A stretch of DNA of 64,000 bases from CALVUJ01 sp045128835 (GTDB lineage: Bacteria > Bacillota_I > Bacilli_A > RFN20 > DUOF01), in NCBI GenBank assembly GCA_045128835.1, contig JBGVRX010000002.1:57077-121076 (forward strand). Direction: 5' to 3'. Shown one piece after another: positions 1 through 9,865 of this stretch. Numbering within the stretch: position 1 is the stretch's first letter; every line of letters starts with the position of its first letter. The notes below the pieces were generated by a model that saw only the letters and a program-made list of their open reading frames with translations, was not told where the DNA came from and searched no databases. The position numbers and the translations under genes were made by a program.

Positions 1-878
1 GTATTGTTGCTGGTACTGTATTTGGTAGAATTAGACAAATGAGAAATGATAAAGGTAAAGTTATCAAAGAAGCAGGTCCTTCAATGCCAGTAGAAATTAC
101 AGGTTTAAATGAAGTTCCAGGTGCTGGAGATAAATTTATGGCTTTCCAAGATGAGAAAAAAGCTCGTGAAGTAGCAGATAAGAGACTTACAGAAAAGACT
201 TTATTAGATCGTCGTGGAAACACAAGTGTATCTTTAGAAGATTTGTATAACCAAATTAAAGTTGGTGATGTTCAAACTATTAATATCATTATTAAAGCTG
301 ATAGTGATGGTTCAAGTGAAGCTGTTAAACAATCACTATTAAAATTAAGTAATGATGAAGTTAAGATTAATGTTATAAGAGCACAATCTGGTGCAATTAC
401 GGAATCTGATGTTTTATTAGCTAGTGCATCAAAAGCAATTATTTATGGATTCAACGTTAGACCTGACGCTTCAGTAAGAGCAAAAGCTGAAGAAGAAAGT
501 GTTGATATAAGATTACATAGAATCATTTATGCTTTGGTTGAAGAAATTGAGGCTGCTATGAAAGGTATGTTAAAACCAACATACAAAGAAGTAGTTACAG
601 GTCTTGCTGAAGTTAGACAACTTTATAAAGTATCTAAAGTTGGTACAATCGCAGGAAGTTATGTAACGAGTGGTGTAATCAAAAGAGATTGTGGTGTTAG
701 ACTATTAAGAAATGGTGTAGTAGTTTATGAAGGTAAACTTGCTTCACTTAAGAGATTCCAAAATGATGCTAAAGAAGTATCAACAGGTTATGAATGCGGA
801 ATTATGATTGAAAACTTTAATGATTTAAAAGAAGGAGATCATATTGAAGGATTTGTAATGGAAGAAGTAAAAAGATAA
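1..878 (+). CDS. infB: Translation initiation factor IF-2, C-terminal part (5' truncated by window)
   Basis: The reading frame is open from the first bases of the window (codons in phase with position 3), so this is the 3' part of a longer gene; the first internal ATG at 39 is not the start. The visible protein covers the region after the GTPase domain: the second beta-barrel (VAGTVFGRIRQM, MPVEITGLNEVPGAGDKF), the linker with FQDEKKAREVADKR, domain IV, and the C-terminal domain that binds fMet-tRNA (GTIAGSYVTSGVIKR, GYECGIMIENFNDLKEGD). IF-2 brings initiator tRNA to the 30S subunit and promotes subunit joining. It lies 25 bp before rbfA, the common infB-rbfA order. Identification is secure; the N-terminal half is outside the window. 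Confidence 0.97.
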   Translation, partial: IVAGTVFGRIRQMRNDKGKVIKEAGPSMPVEITGLNEVPGAGDKFMAFQDEKKAREVADKRLTEKTLLDRRGNTSVSLEDLYNQIKVGDVQTINIIIKADSDGSSEAVKQSLLKLSNDEVKINVIRAQSGAITESDVLLASASKAIIYGFNVRPDASVRAKAEEESVDIRLHRIIYALVEEIEAAMKGMLKPTYKEVVTGLAEVRQLYKVSKVGTIAGSYVTSGVIKRDCGVRLLRNGVVVYEGKLASLKRFQNDAKEVSTGYECGIMIENFNDLKEGDHIEGFVMEEVKR

Positions 879-903
879 AAAATAGTATTAGGTGGGATTA
901 TAA

Positions 904-1242
904 ATGGCAAAATTAAAACAAGAAAAACTTGCTGTTCAAATCCAAAAATATATTAGCGATATTATTCAATTTGAATTAAAAGCTGATAATTTAGGAATTG
1001 TTACAGTTACTAGAGTAAAAGTTAGTGATGATAATTCATGGGCTAAAATATTCGTTAGTTTCTTAGATAAAAATAGAGAAGAAAAGTTAGAAAAACTAAA
1101 AGAGTATAAAACTCCAATTAGAACAGCTTTAGCTAAGAAATTAACTATTAGAAGAACTCCTGATTTAGCTTTCGCATTAGATGATAGTTATGAAAAAGGA
1201 GAAAAAATCGAGAAAATCATTAGAGAGTTACATAATAAATAA
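904..1242 (+). CDS. rbfA: Ribosome-binding factor A
   Basis: A 112-residue protein of normal RbfA length. It has the single KH-like fold pattern of the family: an N-terminal helix (VQIQKYISDIIQFELK), then VTVTRVKVSDD followed by AKIFVSFLD, and the conserved end RRTPDLAFALDDSYEKGEKIEKII. RbfA binds the 30S subunit and assists maturation of the 5' end of 16S rRNA, notably in the cold. It follows infB by 25 bp with a GGTGGG ribosome-binding site, so the two are almost certainly co-transcribed. The end of the gene forms part of its own terminator hairpin. Confidence 0.96.
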   Translation: MAKLKQEKLAVQIQKYISDIIQFELKADNLGIVTVTRVKVSDDNSWAKIFVSFLDKNREEKLEKLKEYKTPIRTALAKKLTIRRTPDLAFALDDSYEKGEKIEKIIRELHNK

Positions 1243-1256
1243 CTCTCTTTTTTTAT
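1222..1256 (+). terminator. Intrinsic terminator of infB-rbfA
   Basis: An AGAGAGTTA stem, overlapping the last rbfA codons, pairs with TAACTCTCT after the stop and is followed by a T-run. A second inverted repeat (AAGCACT/AGTGCTT, about 1264-1282) overlaps the 3' end of the convergent ttcA-like gene and can serve the other strand. Confidence 0.85.
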
Positions 1257-1272
1257 ACAAAAAAAGCACTAA

Positions 1273-2037
1273 TTAAAGTGCTTCATCTTCTTCTTTCTTT
1301 TTCTCTTTTTCCCATAAATCTAATTTATCTAGATTATGTAACATTAATAGGAAGTTGTCTTCCGCCATTGGGTATTTTTTATATAAATCCCTTAGCATTG
1401 TTTTCATATTTTCTCTTTCTGTATGTTTATCGTTAGGGCAAGTTGAAGTAACGATAGGGACATTTAATTTGTTTGCAGATTTTACAATTAATTTTTCTCT
1501 AGCATATACAAAAGGTCTAATGAATGTTATTTCGCTTCTATCTAAGTACATTTTAGGTTTAAATGTAGCAATTCTACCTCCAAATATCATGTTCATTGCT
1601 AAAGTTTCGATAGCATCTTCGCTATGGTGAGCAAAAGCAACTTTATTACAATTAAACTTTTTAGCACCTTCAATAACAACAGCTTTCTTTATTTTAGAGC
1701 AAATTGAACAAGGAAGTCTACCATTGTTTTGGACATTTGCTTGTAGTATTTCATAAGCATGAGAAGGAACTATTTCAAAACGGATGTTTTGTTCTTTGTA
1801 CCATTCTACCATAGGACTAGGATCCATGTTAGGAAATCCCATTTCAATATGAATTCCAACGATGTCGAACTTCTTTTTACTTTCGCACATTCTTTTATAA
1901 GCATTCATTGCATATAAAAGCAAAACAGAGTCTTTTCCTCCGCTTACACCTACGGCAATTGTGTCTCCTTCTTCAATTAGATTGTAATCTTCATCTGCTT
2001 TTTTTATACAGCCTAAAATATCTCTTAAATAGTACAT
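1273..2037 (-). CDS. ttcA: TtcA/TilS-superfamily tRNA thiolation enzyme (PP-loop, Fe-S type)
   Basis: A 254-residue PP-loop ATPase with the SGGKDS nucleotide-binding motif at residues 32-37. Cys110 and Cys113 (PCSICSKIKK) and Cys200 (STCPNDK) give the CxxC plus distal Cys pattern that holds a [4Fe-4S] cluster in TtcA-type enzymes. TtcA converts C32 of certain tRNAs to 2-thiocytidine. HHSEDAIETLAMNMIFGGR matches the conserved HxxDDxxET region, with Ser-Glu in place of Asp-Asp. It is a single gene convergent with rbfA. Family membership is secure. The exact tRNA position thiolated is inferred, because close relatives thiolate other positions. Confidence 0.8.
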   Translation of the reverse strand: MYYLRDILGCIKKADEDYNLIEEGDTIAVGVSGGKDSVLLLYAMNAYKRMCESKKKFDIVGIHIEMGFPNMDPSPMVEWYKEQNIRFEIVPSHAYEILQANVQNNGRLPCSICSKIKKAVVIEGAKKFNCNKVAFAHHSEDAIETLAMNMIFGGRIATFKPKMYLDRSEITFIRPFVYAREKLIVKSANKLNVPIVTSTCPNDKHTERENMKTMLRDLYKKYPMAEDNFLLMLHNLDKLDLWEKEKKKEEDEAL

Positions 2038-2093
2038 AACATCATCCTTTTAAATAACAATGCAATAATATACTATTATTGGAGATTTTTCAA

Positions 2094-2936
2094 TTATTTC
2101 TTTGATATCTTATTTAATAATTTTTCTGCGCCAGATAAATTTCCTTTTTTGGACTTTGTTTCTTTTCTTTTGTCTATTTGTTTTAGGATTGATTTTTCTA
2201 ATTCATCTGGATCAATGCCTAAATAATTTCCCTTTGAAACAGCAGTTTGTGTTTTATATTTTAAAAGAGTTAAAGCAACATTTAAATCATGCATTATAAC
2301 CTCTTCCTCAATATCTTTTCTTACATCTGCATCCATAAGACTAATATAGTATGTGTAATATAAATAGTTAGACAATTCATCTACGGCTGCTAGACTTGTT
2401 ACTACATCAGAAGCAAATTCATTAGCGCTTACTTCAGCAGGAGAAAGCGTATATATTTCTTTCTTTGTTAAATCATCTTCGGGTAATATTCCTTTTTCCT
2501 CACAAATTGCAGAAAATAATTTTTCGTATAAACTTATAAAATAAAGATAAGCTTTATCTTTTTGATTAGGTGTTAATTCTTCTTCTTGAACTAAATCATT
2601 TACTAATTCATATTGATAATAATGGTAGCATTCGTGGGCAATAGTTGTGACTAAAAAGTATGGTAGAAACACTTCTAAATTTAAATCACTTCTAAATTTG
2701 TTTTCGGCAAATGAGTAATCTACAAAGAAACTGTTTAAGCAAATAAAAGCAGGAACTCCTTTCATGAAGACTCCTCCGACAGTTTTTTCTTCGCTTAGGG
2801 TGTCAAATGTAACAATAACAGGTTCTAAATTTAATTTTCTGAAGAAATATTTAGCCAATTGATTTATTGCTTCAATCCTTTCTTCACGGCTAAGTGCATT
2901 ATAATTTTTAGGGGCAAACTTTTCTAATAATTCCAT
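2094..2936 (-). CDS. Putative zinc metallopeptidase-like protein (HExxH)
   Basis: I do not recognise a named family. About 280 residues without signal peptide or membrane segment, so probably cytoplasmic. HECYH at about residues 101-105, inside a hydrophobic helix (YFLVTTIAHECYHYYQYE), fits a zinc-metalloprotease active site. A later PAEVSANEFASDV segment offers an acidic third ligand. The start at 2936 is preferred because GGAG lies 9 bases upstream; an in-frame ATG at 2951 would add five residues. The C-terminus is Lys-rich. Protease activity is inferred only from the motif; substrates are unknown. It is monocistronic, between the ttcA-like gene and pnp. Confidence 0.6.
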   Translation of the reverse strand: MELLEKFAPKNYNALSREERIEAINQLAKYFFRKLNLEPVIVTFDTLSEEKTVGGVFMKGVPAFICLNSFFVDYSFAENKFRSDLNLEVFLPYFLVTTIAHECYHYYQYELVNDLVQEEELTPNQKDKAYLYFISLYEKLFSAICEEKGILPEDDLTKKEIYTLSPAEVSANEFASDVVTSLAAVDELSNYLYYTYYISLMDADVRKDIEEEVIMHDLNVALTLLKYKTQTAVSKGNYLGIDPDELEKSILKQIDKRKETKSKKGNLSGAEKLLNKISKK

Positions 2937-3109
2937 GATTACCAACTCCATGACTATATTATATTATTGAGTTTGCTCTATTTCAATTATAATTTTTATT
3001 AAGTGGGTTAGGGCATTAAGATTTTCTTTGCTATTTTTAATATTATAATATTAAATAAATTGAATAAAAGCGATAAGTGTTGTAAAATTAGATGGTGAGG
3101 TGAAAGAGA

Positions 3110-5242
3110 GTGGCAAAGAAAGTATTTGAAAAAGAATTTGCAGGTAAAAAAATTATAGTTGAAACAGGAGAAATGGCTAAACAAGCTGATGGTTCTGTTT
3201 TAGTTAGATATGATGATACAGTTATTTTATCAACAGCTGTAGCAAGTAGTGAGAAGAAGGATACAGATTTCTTCCCTTTAACTGTTACATTTGAAGAAAA
3301 ATTATATTCAGTTGGTAAAATTCCTGGTAGTTTTTTAAGAAGAGAAGGAAAACCAAGTGAACACGCTACATTAACAGCAAGATTAATTGATAGACCTATT
3401 AGACCTTTATTTGCTGAAGGTTTCAGAAATGAAGTTCAAGTAGTTAATACAGTTCTTTCAGTTAATAAGGATGCAACTCCTGAAATGGCTGCTATGTGGG
3501 GTGCAAGTTTAGCATTATGTGTAAGTGATATCCCATTTAATGGTCCTATCGCTGGTGTTTATGTAGGTAGAGTTGATGGTAAATATATCGTTAACCCATC
3601 AGTTGAAGAAATGGATAAGAGTGACATCGAATTAGCTGTTGCTGGTACTAAAGATGCAATCAACATGGTTGAAGCAGGTAGTAAAGAAGTAAGCGAAGAA
3701 GATATGCTTGGCGCTATCATGTTCGGTCATGAAAAGATTAAAGAATTAATCGCTTTCCAAGAAGAAATCGTTAAAGAAGTAGGAAAAGCAAAAAGAGAAA
3801 TCGAATTATATGAAGTAAGCGAAGAGATCAGAAATGATGTTGAAGCTAGAGCAAAAGATAGATTATTAGAAGCTATCAAAATTCAAGGTAAACTTGAAAG
3901 ATATGCAGCTATTGATGCAATCAATGATGAAGTTGTTGCTTTATATGAAGAAAAAGAATACAAAGATGACAAAGAAAAGAAAAATATCTTAATGCAAGTT
4001 AAAGATGTATTACATGATATTGAAAAAGCAGAAGTAAGAAGATTAATTACTGAAGATAAAGTTAGACCTGATGGTAGAGCTATTACAGAAATTCGTCCTC
4101 TTAACTCTCAAGTAGATTTATTACCAAGAGTACATGGTAGTGCAATGTTTACTAGAGGTGAAACTCAAGTATTATCAGTATGTACATTAGGCGCTCAAGG
4201 TGATGAACAAATTCTTGATAACGTAACTGATGAAGAAACAAAGAGATTCATGCATCACTATAACTTCCCACCTTATTCAGTAGGTGAAGTTGGAAGAATG
4301 GGTAGTCCTGGTAGAAGAGAAATCGGACACGGTGCATTAGGGGAAAGAGCATTACGTCAAGTAATTCCTAGTGAAGAAGTATTCCCATATACAATAAGAG
4401 TTGTAAGTGAAGTTTTAGAATCTAACGGAAGTAGTTCACAAGCTTCAATTTGTGCTTCAACAATGGCATTAATGGCATCAGGTGTTCCAATTAAAGCTCC
4501 AGTTGCAGGTATTGCAATGGGATTAATTACTAATGGACCTATCGATTCAGGTGCTCCTTATACAATCCTAACTGATATTCAAGGTATGGAAGATCACTTA
4601 GGTGATATGGACTTCAAAGTTGCTGGTACTGAAAAAGGTATTACAGCATTACAAATGGATATCAAAATTACAGGTATCAACGAAGAAATTTTAAGAAAAG
4701 CATTAGCACAAGCTAAAGTTGGTAGAAAAGAAATCATGGCTAACATGATGAGTGCTATTAGCGAAGTTAGACCTGAATTAAGCAAATATGCTCCAAAAGT
4801 TGGAATGATGCAAATTAACCCAGATAAGATTAGAGATGTAATCGGTTCTGGAGGAAAAACAATCAATGATATTATTGCTAGATGCGATAACGTTAAGATT
4901 GATATTAGTGATGAAGGTAAAGTTGTTGTTTACCACCTTGATAGAGAACCAATTAATAAGGCTCTAGCAATCATCACTCGTTTAACTAAAGAAGCAAGAG
5001 TTGGAGAAATCTATGATGCTAAAGTAGTAAGACTTGAAAACTTTGGTGCATTCGTTGAATTATTCGAAGGATGCGATGCATTAGTTCACGTTTCAAAAAT
5101 ATCACACGAAAGAGTAGCATCTCCAAAAGATGTATTAAAAATCGGTGATGTTGTTAAAGTAGTAGTTACTGAAATCGATGAAAAAGGAAGAGTAAATGCT
5201 TCAATAAAAGATTTACTTGCTAAACCTGAAGAAAGTAAATAG
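3110..5242 (+). CDS. pnp: Polyribonucleotide nucleotidyltransferase (PNPase)
   Basis: A 710-residue protein of standard length, starting at GTG with GGTGAGG upstream. Domain order is complete: first RNase PH core (residues ~1-215, LIDRPIRPLFAEGF), all-helical linker, second catalytic RNase PH core (~310-545, GETQVLSVCTLG, GRREIGHGALGERAL), KH domain (DKIRDVIGSGGKTIND) and C-terminal S1 domain (GEIYDAKVVRLENFGAFVELFEG). It degrades RNA 3' to 5' by phosphorolysis. No upstream rpsO is present, although pnp commonly follows rpsO; here it stands alone between converging neighbours. Confidence 0.98.
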   Translation: MAKKVFEKEFAGKKIIVETGEMAKQADGSVLVRYDDTVILSTAVASSEKKDTDFFPLTVTFEEKLYSVGKIPGSFLRREGKPSEHATLTARLIDRPIRPLFAEGFRNEVQVVNTVLSVNKDATPEMAAMWGASLALCVSDIPFNGPIAGVYVGRVDGKYIVNPSVEEMDKSDIELAVAGTKDAINMVEAGSKEVSEEDMLGAIMFGHEKIKELIAFQEEIVKEVGKAKREIELYEVSEEIRNDVEARAKDRLLEAIKIQGKLERYAAIDAINDEVVALYEEKEYKDDKEKKNILMQVKDVLHDIEKAEVRRLITEDKVRPDGRAITEIRPLNSQVDLLPRVHGSAMFTRGETQVLSVCTLGAQGDEQILDNVTDEETKRFMHHYNFPPYSVGEVGRMGSPGRREIGHGALGERALRQVIPSEEVFPYTIRVVSEVLESNGSSSQASICASTMALMASGVPIKAPVAGIAMGLITNGPIDSGAPYTILTDIQGMEDHLGDMDFKVAGTEKGITALQMDIKITGINEEILRKALAQAKVGRKEIMANMMSAISEVRPELSKYAPKVGMMQINPDKIRDVIGSGGKTINDIIARCDNVKIDISDEGKVVVYHLDREPINKALAIITRLTKEARVGEIYDAKVVRLENFGAFVELFEGCDALVHVSKISHERVASPKDVLKIGDVVKVVVTEIDEKGRVNASIKDLLAKPEESK

Positions 5243-5252
5243 TTATAAAAAT

Positions 5253-5291
5253 AAAAAGGTTTCTAAGATTTAATTAGAAACCTTTTTTTTA
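5253..5291. terminator. Bidirectional terminator, pnp / 5.3-kb gene
   Basis: AAAGGTTTCTAA and its complement TTAGAAACCTTT form a long stem with A- and T-runs at both ends, between two convergent genes. Confidence 0.9.
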
Positions 5292-5972
5292 TGGTTTTTT
5301 AGGTGTGCTTTTTAATTGCTCCACTTCTTTAAGTTCATCGTCTATTCCTAGTCTTTGAGAAATGTAAGCAATTGATTTTTCGGCAATGAATATGTGACGC
5401 ACATCTTTCATTTGTTCTTCTTTTGAAATGTTACTAAATCTATTACCTAATTCAGTTCCTTTAGCGTATGCATTTGCAGGTCTATTTTTCCATAGTAAGT
5501 GAATAGCAGAACCTATAACATTTACTAAAACTTCTCTTTGAGCAGGATCTGCTAGATATACATAGTTATCTAGTGTTAATTCTACCGCCACTTCTGCAGC
5601 TTCTTTGTTTTCTTTTTGCCAATGAGGTGATAATTGAGAATATTTCATTTTAGCAATATCAATACTTATTGAGTTATCTTCATTTTTTCTAACGTAAGGT
5701 AATGTCAAGAAACGTGGATCCCTTAAAATCATATCTACATATCTCTTTTCTTCTGGAGATTCAGTTGGGTCTAGTTTCTTCCATTTTTCCACTTGTTTAG
5801 GATTGCCTTTTTCGTCTAAAACAACATTTCCTTTATCATCTTTTATATAAGTTGTTTTTTTCCAAATTTCATGTAATTCACTCGCGGTTAAAGTGACAAG
5901 TTCTTCTACTGGCAGCTTGTTTAGTGTCTTTTGAATGCGCTCATTAAGCCTAAAGATATCTATTTTAGCCAT
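5289..5972 (-). CDS. Unknown cytoplasmic protein, possible RyR-like motif
   Basis: Family not recognised. About 227 residues, soluble, with many charged residues. The start at 5972 (ATG) is preferred over an in-frame GTG at 5981 because AGGGGA lies about 10 bases upstream. Around residues 155-200 the pattern IHLLWKNR...NRFSNISKEEQMKDV loosely resembles the helix-W-x-acidic pattern of the RyR domain (LSEEEKExDR). This is a weak visual match. It is transcribed convergently to pnp and divergently from the ABC operon. Confidence 0.5.
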   Translation of the reverse strand: MAKIDIFRLNERIQKTLNKLPVEELVTLTASELHEIWKKTTYIKDDKGNVVLDEKGNPKQVEKWKKLDPTESPEEKRYVDMILRDPRFLTLPYVRKNEDNSISIDIAKMKYSQLSPHWQKENKEAAEVAVELTLDNYVYLADPAQREVLVNVIGSAIHLLWKNRPANAYAKGTELGNRFSNISKEEQMKDVRHIFIAEKSIAYISQRLGIDDELKEVEQLKSTPKKP

Positions 5973-6141
5973 TTTAGTCACTTCCCCTTATATATTTTAG
6001 TTTATCATTTTCTCTAACTTATTACAAATTGAATATATTAAATGTGCAAAAAAAAGAAATATCAGTTTACTTATAAATTTATTGTTTTATAATTGTACTG
6101 TAAATATATTAATTAATATATTTAGATGGAAGGAGAATAAT

Positions 6142-6837
6142 ATGATTATTTTAAGAAATGTAAATAAGATATACGGCAAAGGTGAAGGTGCGGTTCATGC
6201 TTTAAAGGATGTAAATTTAGTAATTGAAGAAGGAAAATTTACTGCGATCCTTGGTAAATCAGGAAGCGGTAAATCAACATTAATGAATGTTATTGGGGCA
6301 TTAGATAGTCCTACTAGTGGAACTATTGAGTCTAAGGGATTAATTTTAAATAAAATGAATAAGAATGACTTGGCTAAATATAGAAATGAAACAACAGGTT
6401 TTGTTTTCCAATCATTCTATCTTGAGCCAACATTTACAGTATTAGAGAATGTTGCTATGCCTTTAACTATTGCTGGAGTAAATAAGAAAACTAGAGAAGA
6501 AAAGGCATTAAAAATTATTAATGAATTAGGTCTTGGAGAAAAAGTTAATAAGAAAGCATCAGAATTGTCAGGCGGACAAAAACAAAGAGTTAGTATTGCT
6601 AGAGCTTTAGTAAGTGACCCGGATATTGTTTTAGCAGATGAACCAACTGGTAACTTAGACAGCCAAAATGGTGCTGAAGTTATGAATTTATTAAAAGAAA
6701 TCGTAAGAAAAGGTAAATCAGTAATTCTAGTAACACATAACATGGAAGATGCTAAAAATGCTGATAATATAATTGAAATTAAGGATGGAATTGCAACAGC
6801 AAGTTATATGAGTAAATATAAGGAGTTATTTAATTAA
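6142..6837 (+). CDS. ABC transporter ATP-binding protein (LolD/MacB type)
   Basis: About 231 residues. Walker A is GKSGSGKST, the Q-loop VFQSFYLEP, the signature LSGGQKQR and Walker B IVLADEPTGNLDS, followed by the switch His (VTHNMEDAKNAD). The LADEPTGNLDS form is typical of the LolD/MacB/FtsE group that works with FtsX-fold permeases. Start 6142 is chosen from the AAGGAG site; the longer frame from 6082 begins in AT-rich non-coding DNA. Its stop and the next start overlap (TAATG), so translation is coupled. It probably powers the two downstream permeases. Confidence 0.92.
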   Translation: MIILRNVNKIYGKGEGAVHALKDVNLVIEEGKFTAILGKSGSGKSTLMNVIGALDSPTSGTIESKGLILNKMNKNDLAKYRNETTGFVFQSFYLEPTFTVLENVAMPLTIAGVNKKTREEKALKIINELGLGEKVNKKASELSGGQKQRVSIARALVSDPDIVLADEPTGNLDSQNGAEVMNLLKEIVRKGKSVILVTHNMEDAKNADNIIEIKDGIATASYMSKYKELFN

Positions 6838-8168
6838 TGAAATCTTTTGATAGATATAAGATATCATTACATAATATAAAGAATAATAAATCGAGGTCCA
6901 TCCTTACTACGATTATTGTTTATATTATTTCGTTGTTAATAATGGTTATATTGTGTATTGGTATATCTTTTTCAAGCAACACGCAAAACATAATAAGAAA
7001 GTATTATCAAGAGTCTGGAGAAGCAATATATGTAACTTATAATAACTATGGTTATGGGGACGGTCCTGTTAAACTTTTAGACGTTAATGCGTATAGTAAT
7101 TTGCCTAGTATTCTAGAAGAATATGAAGATTTAATTCAATATTCGAAGTATGGTTACAATTCAATGGGAAATTCAATTGTTGTGCAAGAACATAAGTTCC
7201 CTATTTCTGGAAACATTGAAATTTTAGAGGGTAGAAATGTTAATCCGTTAGATTCTAATACTAATAAGGTTTTGGTATCTGCTGATTATGCTCAAAAATA
7301 CTATGATTCAACAGGAAACTTATTGAAACCTGGAACTTCATTTAATTATTCATTTGAATTTTATACAATTGAAGAAAATTATAGTTCTAAAAATAATGTA
7401 AAGAATCTTACTTTTGAAGTTGTAGGCATTTTTGAGGTAAAAGAGGATGAAGATAAAAAATCATATGAACAATCTTTAGTTTCAAGTAGTGCACCTATTA
7501 TTGCGGATGCTGCTTATTTAATTAATAATGTTCCAAGTCTTTATTATACATCTTTAGATTATTATCATAATGTCACTAAAACTAATTTTAATAGTAGTGA
7601 ATTAACTGACAAATTGGATGGTTTAGTAAATGCTTTATCCGATACTCTTCCTAATAACGATCCAAGATGGAAGAATGTTTCTTGTTATGCATTAGATGAT
7701 TTAAAAATGTCTAGTTTAATAGGAGCAATTATAATCGGATTTGCTTCATTTTTGTGTTTGGTTTTAATTCTATTATCAATTGGTTCTTTGGCTAATACAA
7801 TAATGATATCAGTAGACAAAAATAAGAAGTTTATTGGTTTATTAAAAGCTTTAGGCTTAAATGAAAAAGACTTAAAGTCAACAATTAAATTAGAATCTAT
7901 AACAACAATTGTTTTAGGAGTATTATTGTCTTTTGGCACAGTATTCTTATTTAAAGGAATAGTAGGAGATTTAAACGAATTATTGTTAAGTTCAATGTTT
8001 GCTACTTATTTAAATAGTATTGAATATTCAATAATCTTTAGTTTACCTATTTATGTACCAATTATTGTTCTAATATTCTTTATCTTCTTTACTTTGTTGT
8101 TTGCTAGAGGAAGTATGTCTAAGATTGCAAAAACTGACCCAATGGCAGTTATAAGTGAGGTGGCATAA
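6837..8168 (+). CDS. ABC transporter permease, FtsX/MacB fold
   Basis: A 443-residue membrane protein: an N-terminal TM helix (ILTTIIVYIISLLIMVILCIGISF), a large extracytoplasmic domain of about 250 residues, and three C-terminal TM helices. It includes the FtsX-type region SIGSLANTIMISVDKNKKFIGLLKALG, where an R/K-x-G-x-x-K/R-A-x-G coupling helix contacts the ATPase. It ends near a PMAVISEV tail typical of this group. It overlaps the ATPase gene by one base and is followed directly by a second permease, so a heterodimeric transporter is likely. No MacA-type adaptor is present. Confidence 0.88.
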   Translation: MKSFDRYKISLHNIKNNKSRSILTTIIVYIISLLIMVILCIGISFSSNTQNIIRKYYQESGEAIYVTYNNYGYGDGPVKLLDVNAYSNLPSILEEYEDLIQYSKYGYNSMGNSIVVQEHKFPISGNIEILEGRNVNPLDSNTNKVLVSADYAQKYYDSTGNLLKPGTSFNYSFEFYTIEENYSSKNNVKNLTFEVVGIFEVKEDEDKKSYEQSLVSSSAPIIADAAYLINNVPSLYYTSLDYYHNVTKTNFNSSELTDKLDGLVNALSDTLPNNDPRWKNVSCYALDDLKMSSLIGAIIIGFASFLCLVLILLSIGSLANTIMISVDKNKKFIGLLKALGLNEKDLKSTIKLESITTIVLGVLLSFGTVFLFKGIVGDLNELLLSSMFATYLNSIEYSIIFSLPIYVPIIVLIFFIFFTLLFARGSMSKIAKTDPMAVISEVA

Positions 8169-8169
8169 T

Positions 8170-9855
8170 ATGAAGCGTAAAGATTATAAACGATTAGCTA
8201 AAATAAGCTTAAAAGCAAGAAAGAAAACAACTAGAAGTACAGTAAGAGGAATAAGTTTTGGTTTAATTCTTTTAATGCCTTTATTATTTATTGTTATTGC
8301 ATTCCATTTGGATTTAAATAAGGAAGTAAATAAAGATCCTTCAATTAGAGTATTTAATATAGATTATTCAAATGAGGATGCTAAAGAAGGTTATTCTATA
8401 ACTACAATGAAAGAAGAAAAATTAGATAAAATTTCTGAAATAAAAGGTGTAGAAAATATTATAAAATACAATCAATATACATTTAGTAATTCGATGACTC
8501 AATGGGATGAAAGTATTAATAACATGAAAAAATTATCTCCTTTTGAAGTTGTTATAGGAGATAAAACGTTCTCTTTAGATTATGATTTAGGGACCACAGA
8601 AGATTATAGATCTGATGAAGTAGGAATTACAGTTATTGATAAAGATTATGGTAATAGTATTTTCTTAAAAGCCGATTATAGTGTATCAAATAGCCCTTTA
8701 TATGCAGGAAAAGAATTTTCTAGTAATTCTGCAAAAGAGATAATGATATCATCAAATATTCTTAAATATTACAATTTAACAGTAGAAGACGTTTTAAATA
8801 AAAATATAACTATAAATTATGTTTTACAAAGTTCATATGATACGACAACATCTTTAACTGAAGCCAATAATACGTCTATACAACCATTTGAAGGAATTCC
8901 AGTAAGTATTTTAAAAGATTATAAAATTATTGGTGTTTTTGATTCAACTATTTATAAAACTGAAGTTAGAATGAATACTCAAAAATCATATATGTCTAAA
9001 GAAGATAAATATGAAACTTATTTCTGGATTACAACAGATTCAGTATTAGGCGTTAATGACAGTAGTTATATTCCTGAAATTATAAGAATTGAAGTAGAAA
9101 CAGAAGATGGATACTCATATCAAAGAACTCTTTATTATTATAAGGATACTCCAGTTAATTTATCTAAGAGCGCTAAAGCAAATGGATTAGCATTTATTCC
9201 TTTAGGTATGGGAGTTAGAAATGGAGATAATGGAGATTCTATTATTTCTTTTAAAACTCTAGTTGAATTTGAATCATATGGCGCGGCAAATAATGCTGTA
9301 TCAGTCGTAAATGGTTTGTATGAAGAAGGTGCAACAGGGACAGAAGATCAAAGTGTTACTAATTCATATATGCAAGATACATTTATGAATTATAGAATGT
9401 TCTATAATGTATTTACTTATGCGTGTATTGTATTAGCGATATTTGGTGGAGTGATTTTCTTTGCTACTTTGTTAAACTTATACAATACAATTCATTATTC
9501 TGTTCAATCTAGAAGAAATTATTTAGGTATGATAAGAGCTATTGGTATGAAAGGTAAAGAAGTAACTAAAATGTACTTTGTTGAAGTTTTTCAAATATTT
9601 AAAAGGTCATATATTTGGACTGCAATATTTGGTGGAGGTATATGTTATGGTATAACATTACTATTTAAGATGATAATGGAAAGTGATGCTGCGGCTATTC
9701 TAACAATCAATTTATCTCTTAATCCAATCTACATATTAGTAGCATTTGGTGCTTTAATTATTGTCAATACATTAATATCATTGATGTTTGCTTTAATTGC
9801 TTGTCATAATGTTTCAAAAAAACCAATATTAGAAGTATTGGTAGAGAATAGGTAG
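8170..9855 (+). CDS. ABC transporter permease, second FtsX/MacB-fold subunit
   Basis: About 561 residues. An N-terminal TM helix near residue 30 (SFGLILLMPLLFIVIAF) is followed by a ~370-residue extracytoplasmic region and three C-terminal TM helices. NLYNTIHYSVQSRRNYLGMIRAIGMKGKEV is the FtsX-type coupling region. The ATG at 8170 follows GAGGTGG closely and avoids a longer overlap with the preceding gene; the in-frame GTG at 8155 lies before that site. It pairs with the previous permease. The protein ends PILEVLVENR, like the partner's tail. Confidence 0.87.
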   Translation: MKRKDYKRLAKISLKARKKTTRSTVRGISFGLILLMPLLFIVIAFHLDLNKEVNKDPSIRVFNIDYSNEDAKEGYSITTMKEEKLDKISEIKGVENIIKYNQYTFSNSMTQWDESINNMKKLSPFEVVIGDKTFSLDYDLGTTEDYRSDEVGITVIDKDYGNSIFLKADYSVSNSPLYAGKEFSSNSAKEIMISSNILKYYNLTVEDVLNKNITINYVLQSSYDTTTSLTEANNTSIQPFEGIPVSILKDYKIIGVFDSTIYKTEVRMNTQKSYMSKEDKYETYFWITTDSVLGVNDSSYIPEIIRIEVETEDGYSYQRTLYYYKDTPVNLSKSAKANGLAFIPLGMGVRNGDNGDSIISFKTLVEFESYGAANNAVSVVNGLYEEGATGTEDQSVTNSYMQDTFMNYRMFYNVFTYACIVLAIFGGVIFFATLLNLYNTIHYSVQSRRNYLGMIRAIGMKGKEVTKMYFVEVFQIFKRSYIWTAIFGGGICYGITLLFKMIMESDAAAILTINLSLNPIYILVAFGALIIVNTLISLMFALIACHNVSKKPILEVLVENR

Positions 9856-9865
9856 GTGAGATAAT

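Noticed and set aside
1355..1630. Plus-strand open frame opposite the ttcA-like gene
   Set aside because: Shadow of a well-supported enzyme with intact motifs; hydrophobic translation is typical of antisense reading of AT-rich coding DNA.
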